From assembly GCA_943324745.2 (NCBI GenBank), contig CALPMT020000031.1, positions 1 to 35,776 on the forward strand: 35,776 nucleotides of DNA. Reading direction: 5' to 3'. The notes under the pieces were generated by a model. That model was given only the letters and a program-made list of their open reading frames with translations, had not been told where the DNA came from and searched no databases. Below, in pieces: positions 33,816 through 35,776 of this stretch. This stretch comes from Chitinophaga pinensis. GTDB lineage: Bacteria > Bacteroidota > Bacteroidia > Flavobacteriales_D > Crocinitomicaceae. The position numbers were made by a program, and so were the translations under genes. The stretch's first letter is position 1. Each line of letters begins with the position of its first letter.

Positions 33816-33829
33816 ATAAAATAAAAAAT
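33801..33829 (+). repeat. 29-bp leader repeat, copy B (before tdo)
   Basis: Identical to 32378-32406. Here its first eight bases form the right arm of a terminator-like hairpin whose left arm is missing at copy A. The repeat abuts the tdo ATG directly. Confidence 0.9.
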
Positions 33830-34756
33830 ATGAAACAATCAACCGAAGAATTAGTAAAACGCATCGAAGAGAAATTCGAAGCAATCGATCAAAATCCAGA
33901 AACGCATCTGGAAGGTTTAGTTTGGGCAAAACCAATTACTTATTGGGATTACATCCAAACGGATGCACTACTTGCTCTTCAAACGCAACGCACAACACTT
34001 CCAGATGAAATGGTATTTGTAATGTATCACCAAATCAATGAATTATTATTCAAAATGATGTTATGGGAAGCTGAACAAGTTACTAAAAACAATGCGTTAA
34101 CGGCCACTTTCTTTGCGGAAAAATTAGATCGTATCAGTCGTTATTTTGATATGCTTGCTTCTTCTTTTTCAATTATGCAACATGGCATGGACACGGAACA
34201 GTATTTGAAATTTAGAAATACATTAACACCGGCAAGTGGTTTCCAAAGTGCTCAATACCGTTTGATTGAATTCGCTTCAACAGATACTATTAATTTGATT
34301 GATTATCGTTTTCGAGCAACAATAGATCGTAACACACCTATTGAGCATGCGTACGAACACCTTTATTGGCATGCTGCAGGTAAAGACCATAAAACAGGAA
34401 AAAAATCAACGTTAATTCGTTTGTTTGAAGAAAAATACAAAGCGTTGTTTTTGCGTAAAATGGAAGCATATAATACCACCAACTTGTATGCGAAGTTCAA
34501 GTCTTTACCGAAAGAAACACAAGAAGATCCAATGCTAATTAAAGCCATGCGTCACTACGATTATACCGTAAACGTAACTTGGGTGATGGCTCATTATCAT
34601 GCTGCTGCAAAATACCTGCAACCTGAAGGCGAACTCGTGGAGGCGACTGGAGGAAGTGATTGGAGAAAATACATGCATCCGAAATACCAACGTCGTATTT
34701 TCTTTCCTGAACTTTGGTCAGAACACGAAATAAAACATTGGGGAGAAAACGTTTAA
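33830..34756 (+). CDS. kynA: Tryptophan 2,3-dioxygenase
   Basis: A heme enzyme that opens the indole ring of L-tryptophan to N-formylkynurenine, the entry step of the kynurenine pathway. The 308-residue sequence has the substrate and heme region TYWDYIQTDALLALQTQ, YHQINELLFKMMLWEAEQV, MQHGMDTEQYLKFRNTLTPASGFQSAQYR, and the C-terminal VTWVMAHYHAAAKYL with ATGGSDWRKYMHPKYQRRIFFPELW, all diagnostic. Length matches bacterial TDO. It is the last gene of the aromatic block, although it acts first. Confidence 0.97.
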   Translation: MKQSTEELVKRIEEKFEAIDQNPETHLEGLVWAKPITYWDYIQTDALLALQTQRTTLPDEMVFVMYHQINELLFKMMLWEAEQVTKNNALTATFFAEKLDRISRYFDMLASSFSIMQHGMDTEQYLKFRNTLTPASGFQSAQYRLIEFASTDTINLIDYRFRATIDRNTPIEHAYEHLYWHAAGKDHKTGKKSTLIRLFEEKYKALFLRKMEAYNTTNLYAKFKSLPKETQEDPMLIKAMRHYDYTVNVTWVMAHYHAAAKYLQPEGELVEATGGSDWRKYMHPKYQRRIFFPELWSEHEIKHWGENV

Positions 34757-34776
34757 TTAATGTTGAAATATTATCG

Positions 34777-34853
34777 TTTCCTCCCTAGAGGGAGGATTGA
34801 GGAGGGTGATATGAATTAATCACCACCCTTAGTCTCACCTCAAGGAGGGAAAT
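34777..34853. repeat. GGAGG-rich inverted repeat element, copy 3
   Basis: Left arm 34777-34810 (TTTCCTCCCTAGAGGGAGG, then ATTGAGGAGGGTGAT) and right arm 34819-34853 (ATCACCACCC onward, ending AGGAGGGAAAT) are imperfect inverse copies. CCTCCC-TAG-AGGGAGG also forms a small hairpin inside the left arm. Same family as copies 1 and 2. Confidence 0.8.
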
Positions 34854-34868
34854 TTATAATTAAAAATG

Positions 34869-34890
34869 GCACGAGAAATCGTGCTTTTTT
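34869..34890 (+). terminator. Rho-independent terminator with GAAA tetraloop
   Basis: GCACGA (34869-34874), loop GAAA, TCGTGC (34879-34884), then six T. It closes the aromatic block 113 bp after the tdo stop. Confidence 0.85.
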
Positions 34891-34908
34891 AATTTGTAAA
34901 AATTTAGG

Positions 34909-34916
34909 TAGTTTTG
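34909..34916 (+). promoter_or_regulatory. -7 element TAGTTTTG for the last gene
   Basis: TAGTTTTG matches TAnnTTTG and is the same octamer as at panC. It lies 24 bp before the ATG at 34941. Confidence 0.45.
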
Positions 34917-34940
34917 TAACTCATTTAAAATCTATATACT

Positions 34941-35776
34941 ATGAAAAAAATATTTACACTCGTGCTATTATTTTGTTCTTTACTGTCTTTTGGACAATTG
35001 ACTTTAATAACTGAAAAAGAATCTCAAAATTTAAGCCCAATTCAACTGTCTAATGGAACTATTAAATTCTATGTGACAAACTATTATAACAAATCATTCA
35101 TTAAATCAATTGATATCTATAATAAAGATTTGAGTTTTTATAAGACTATTAATATTTCATTAAATTTCCCGTACGATACAACTGGACATCCTCAAACTTA
35201 CAGTGGTCTAAAATCAATAAAAGATATAAATGATACAAGATATTATCTAACAGACAAATTATTTAACTTGGATGATAAAATCGAGTTTATTTTAAATTAC
35301 AATAGTATAAAGTATATACCAGGTGGTACATCTAGTAAATATTACTCCGTATGTATTCTATTGAATGAAGATGGAAAAGAAATTCAAAAATTCAGTAATT
35401 TAGACAGTAATATAGAAGGAATGAGTTTTAATTTTTTAGAGAATTTATATGTGAATTTTAATAATATTACAAAAGTTTACTCCGTTCCTGGAAACCTCCC
35501 ATGTCCAACTTCGTGTTCTCAAAAAGCTGCAGCTATAGCACCAATCTCCCAACCAAATGAATTCAAAAAAATACAAGTAAACGGTTTTCCAAATCCTTCT
35601 TCTGATAATGTAACCTTGGCTTATACCTTACCAGAAGGTACTCCATTTGGAACCTTACGACTTTACACACAAACAGGAGTCTTAGTCAAAGAATTTAAAG
35701 TTTCCAGTCAAGTGGATCATTTGGAATTACCAGTTTCAGACTATACTCCTGGAACGTATTATTATGAGCTACAAGC
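34941..35776 (+). CDS. Secreted T9SS-sorted protein of unknown function (3' end outside window)
   Basis: The frame is open from the ATG at 34941 to the window end (278 codons and two bases). A Sec signal peptide (MKKIFTLVLLFCSLLSFGQ) is followed by about 190 residues without a recognised fold, with repeated short beta strands (LSNGTIKFYVTNYYNKSF, IDIYNKDLSFYKTI). From about residue 205 a T9SS type A domain begins: NGFPNPSSDNVTLAYTLPEG...LRLYTQTGVLVKEFKVSS...YTPGTYYYEL, so only a few residues are missing. Two Cys (CPTSC) lie before the tail. I cannot assign a function; its own promoter and the terminator before it separate it from the aromatic genes. Confidence 0.8.
   Translation, partial: MKKIFTLVLLFCSLLSFGQLTLITEKESQNLSPIQLSNGTIKFYVTNYYNKSFIKSIDIYNKDLSFYKTINISLNFPYDTTGHPQTYSGLKSIKDINDTRYYLTDKLFNLDDKIEFILNYNSIKYIPGGTSSKYYSVCILLNEDGKEIQKFSNLDSNIEGMSFNFLENLYVNFNNITKVYSVPGNLPCPTSCSQKAAAIAPISQPNEFKKIQVNGFPNPSSDNVTLAYTLPEGTPFGTLRLYTQTGVLVKEFKVSSQVDHLELPVSDYTPGTYYYELQ

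Overview
The window looks like an AT-rich chromosome segment of a member of the Bacteroidota, most likely Flavobacteriales and possibly near Crocinitomicaceae/Fluviicola (the family placement is a guess). The reasons are three secreted proteins with type IX secretion (T9SS) type A C-terminal sorting domains, promoter elements of the TAnnTTTG type, DUF4270 and DUF1573 proteins, and a glmS - DUF4270 - short glycogen synthase - panC - panD - flippase-like order that I recall from this phylum. I saw no tRNA, rRNA, CRISPR array, insertion sequence or phage gene.

Layout. (1) 1-1607: the 3' end of a large surface protein made of at least fifteen 81-bp (27-residue) Cys/Trp repeats, ending in a T9SS signal. 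(2) 1734-6536, minus strand: housekeeping genes tilS, pabB, a DUF1573 protein, a small lipoprotein, def and ruvX. dapD is divergent at 6613. (3) 7533-12359: a 1608-residue secreted M43 metalloprotease whose catalytic domain appears to be split by a beta-rich domain, itself split by eight repeats. (4) 12441-14689, minus strand: a MazG-like pyrophosphohydrolase, a polyprenyl diphosphate synthase and rfbA. (5) 14765-21924: a polyhydroxybutyrate (PHB) locus of two divergent arms. The minus arm is phaJ-like - alpha/beta hydrolase - bdhA - patatin - DUF2459; the plus arm is phaB - phaE-like - phaC (class III). (6) 22009-28858: glmS, DUF4270 and a GT5-only glycogen synthase on the minus strand, then divergent panC, panD, a flippase-like membrane protein and a heptose-phosphate adenylyltransferase. 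(7) 29164-34756: aromatic amino acid catabolism, in the order hmgA, hpd, 3-hydroxyanthranilate dioxygenase, kynurenine monooxygenase and tryptophan dioxygenase. (8) 34941-end: a partial secreted T9SS protein.

How they work together. The PHB locus can make (R)-3-hydroxybutyryl-CoA by two routes (PhaB from acetoacetyl-CoA, PhaJ from enoyl-CoA), polymerise it (PhaC/PhaE), and probably mobilise it (BdhA with the hydrolase and patatin). Thiolase (phaA) is absent. The aromatic block covers two tyrosine steps (HPPD, homogentisate dioxygenase) and three kynurenine-pathway steps, but lacks kynurenine formamidase and kynureninase. Its gaps hold a family of GGAGG-rich inverted repeats, a 34-bp perfect palindrome and a duplicated 29-bp leader.

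The observations I rate highest are the nested insertion in the M43 protease, the complete class III PHB locus with an altered lipase box, and the non-coding repeats in the aromatic cluster. No function could be tested here; domain and family names rest on motif recognition.
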